A program made the position numbers and the translations under genes. A stretch of DNA of 5,401 nt from Burkholderiales bacterium (GTDB lineage Bacteria; Pseudomonadota; Gammaproteobacteria; Burkholderiales; Usitatibacteraceae), in NCBI GenBank assembly GCA_025936275.1, contig JAICTR010000210.1, forward strand, positions 1 through 5,401, written 5' to 3'. The notes below the pieces were generated by a model that was given only the letters and a program-made list of their open reading frames with translations, was not told the origin of the DNA and did no database searches. Shown here piece by piece: positions 4,462 to 5,401 of the stretch. The stretch's first letter is position 1. Every line of letters begins with the position of its first letter.

Positions 4462-5401
4462 GTGAGCAAGCTCTACGACCAGCTGAAGAAGGCGGCGCGC
4501 GAGCGCCGCGCCCTGCAGGAGAAACGCGCGCGCGCGGAAGGCGCGCCGAGCCTGCTCGAGCGCAGCCTCGCCGCGAAGAACGCGTCGCCGCAGCCCACGC
4601 CGCAGGGCGAGGCGCTCGCCGCCGAGGAGGCGGCACGCGCGCAGGCGTTCGCGCGCGTCGAGGAGGAGGGGGCTGCGCGGGCCGCCGCGGCCGAGGCGGC
4701 GAAGGCGGACCGCGAAGTCGCGCGCGCCGCGCTGCAACGCGCGGCGGCCGAAGCGCTCGCGAAGGACGCGGCATCGCAGGCCGCGGAAGCGCGCCGGGAA
4801 GCGCAGCGTGCGGCGCTCGAGCGGCGCGAAGCCGAGGAGCGGGCGCACGACGCCGCGGCGCGAAAGGCCGAGGCCGAAGCCGCCGCGATGCGCGAAGCCG
4901 AGGGGCTCGCGCAAGCGGAGCGCGAGGCGGAGCTCGCCGCGGAGCGCCGTGCCGCGCGGGAGGAGGAAGCGCGCGTCGCGGCCGAAGCGCGTGCGCGATC
5001 GGAACGCTTGGCGGCGCAGGCGGCGCTCTCGCGGCAGGAATCGGAGCGGCGCGCGCAGCAAGCGGCCGAGGCGCGCCGGCAGGCCGAGAACGAGGCGGAA
5101 ATCGCGAGCGCCGCGCGGCTCCAGGCGGAGCGCGCGGCGGCGCAAGCCTCGCTCGCGCGGGCGGAACGCGAGGCGGCGGAGCGCGAGGCGATCGAGCGCC
5201 GTGCGCTCGCCGATGCGGAGGCGCGCGCGGCGGCCGAATCGCGCGTCGAAGGCGAGGCGCGCGCCGGGGCGCTCGCCATGGAACGCGCGATCGCCGAGGA
5301 GCGTGCGGCCTCGGAAGCCCAGGCGCGGGTCGAATCGGAACGCAAGCTCGAAGCCGAAGCGCGCTCGCGTGCGGAGACGCACGAGCGGGCGCTCGCGCAG
5401 C
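4462..5401 (+). CDS. Long Ala/Glu/Arg-rich helical (coiled-coil) protein, N-terminal part (3' end outside window)
   Basis: Reading from GTG 4462 gives an open frame to the right edge, 313 complete codons, with no stop. The start is supported by GGAG at 4452-4455 with 6 nt spacing; another in-frame GTG at 4438 lacks a ribosome site. The N-terminus reads (M)SKLYDQLKKAARERRAL, similar to the short SK-L/I-Y-x-x-L-K-K-A leaders of some polysaccharide-export and secretion-associated cytoplasmic proteins (inference only). After a proline-containing linker (P29, P43, P45, P47) the next roughly 265 residues contain no proline or cysteine and consist mostly of Ala, Glu and Arg with Gln and Ser, with recurring units such as AEREAE, EARR and AERAA. 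This is typical of a long single helix or coiled coil, as in TolA-like stalks or filament-type scaffolds. There is no signal peptide or membrane segment in the visible part. The domain that would define its job lies beyond the window. The biased codons (GCG, CGC, GAG) create long spurious frames on the opposite strand. Confidence 0.8.
   Translation, partial: MSKLYDQLKKAARERRALQEKRARAEGAPSLLERSLAAKNASPQPTPQGEALAAEEAARAQAFARVEEEGAARAAAAEAAKADREVARAALQRAAAEALAKDAASQAAEARREAQRAALERREAEERAHDAAARKAEAEAAAMREAEGLAQAEREAELAAERRAAREEEARVAAEARARSERLAAQAALSRQESERRAQQAAEARRQAENEAEIASAARLQAERAAAQASLARAEREAAEREAIERRALADAEARAAAESRVEGEARAGALAMERAIAEERAASEAQARVESERKLEAEARSRAETHERALAQ

Noticed and set aside
3583..5382. 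Long minus-strand frames opposite the helical protein (599 codons, and 290 codons at 4473-5345)
   Set aside because: They are Arg/Leu- or Ser/Ala-rich mirrors of the repeated GCG/CGC/GAG codons of the plus-strand gene. The plus frame has a ribosome site, a sensible N-terminus and helical periodic composition.
1..5401. CRISPR array, tRNA/rRNA gene, insertion sequence, prophage or defence gene cluster
   Set aside because: No regularly spaced repeats, no tRNA-like cloverleaf that I could recognise, no transposase or integrase motifs and no nuclease or toxin-antitoxin signatures were seen.

Overview
The window is about 5.4 kb of very GC-rich DNA with strong G/C preference at third codon positions. 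It reads as a bacterial chromosome, most likely a high-GC proteobacterium of the Burkholderiales/Rhodocyclales or Xanthomonadales type. The support is family-level: a DUF3014 membrane-anchored protein, an uncharacterised diheme c-type cytochrome lipoprotein with a MauG/peroxidase-like C-terminus, a lysyl-endopeptidase-like secreted protein, and a small CxxC/CxxxC protein with an ANW motif. No genus can be fixed from sequence alone. There is no rRNA, tRNA, CRISPR, transposase or phage gene.

Layout, left to right: (1) the 3' end of a tetratricopeptide-repeat protein (1-500, +), open at the left edge; (2) a DUF3014 protein with one membrane anchor (535-1332, +), 34 bp downstream and possibly co-transcribed; (3) a 106-bp gap with an AT-rich patch and two dyads; (4) a diheme cytochrome c lipoprotein (1439-2653, +); (5) a 69-bp gap holding a GTAG-headed REP-like palindrome and a second hairpin that covers the next start codon; (6) a secreted, apparently dead and shortened member of the lysyl-endopeptidase/trypsin-like family (2723-3586, +); (7) a receiver-like protein without the phosphorylation aspartate (3640-4077, +); (8) a small convergent gene (4047-4298, -) whose 3' end overlaps it by 31 bp and which encodes a likely zinc-binding protein; (9) a 163-bp divergent intergenic region; (10) the start of a long Ala/Glu/Arg-rich helical protein (4462 to the right edge, +), read from a GTG codon and cut by the window end.

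These genes do not form an obvious single pathway. Three of the proteins (DUF3014, cytochrome, protease-like) are predicted to act in the envelope, while the other four show no export signal in the visible sequence. The items most worth a second look are the protease relative that kept its propeptide-like part, one disulfide pair and the aspartate motif but lost the catalytic His and the whole GDSGG half; the REP-like palindrome with a neighbouring start-codon hairpin; and the receiver-like protein with replaced acidic residues. I found no convincing evidence of a defence system or other multi-gene accessory system.
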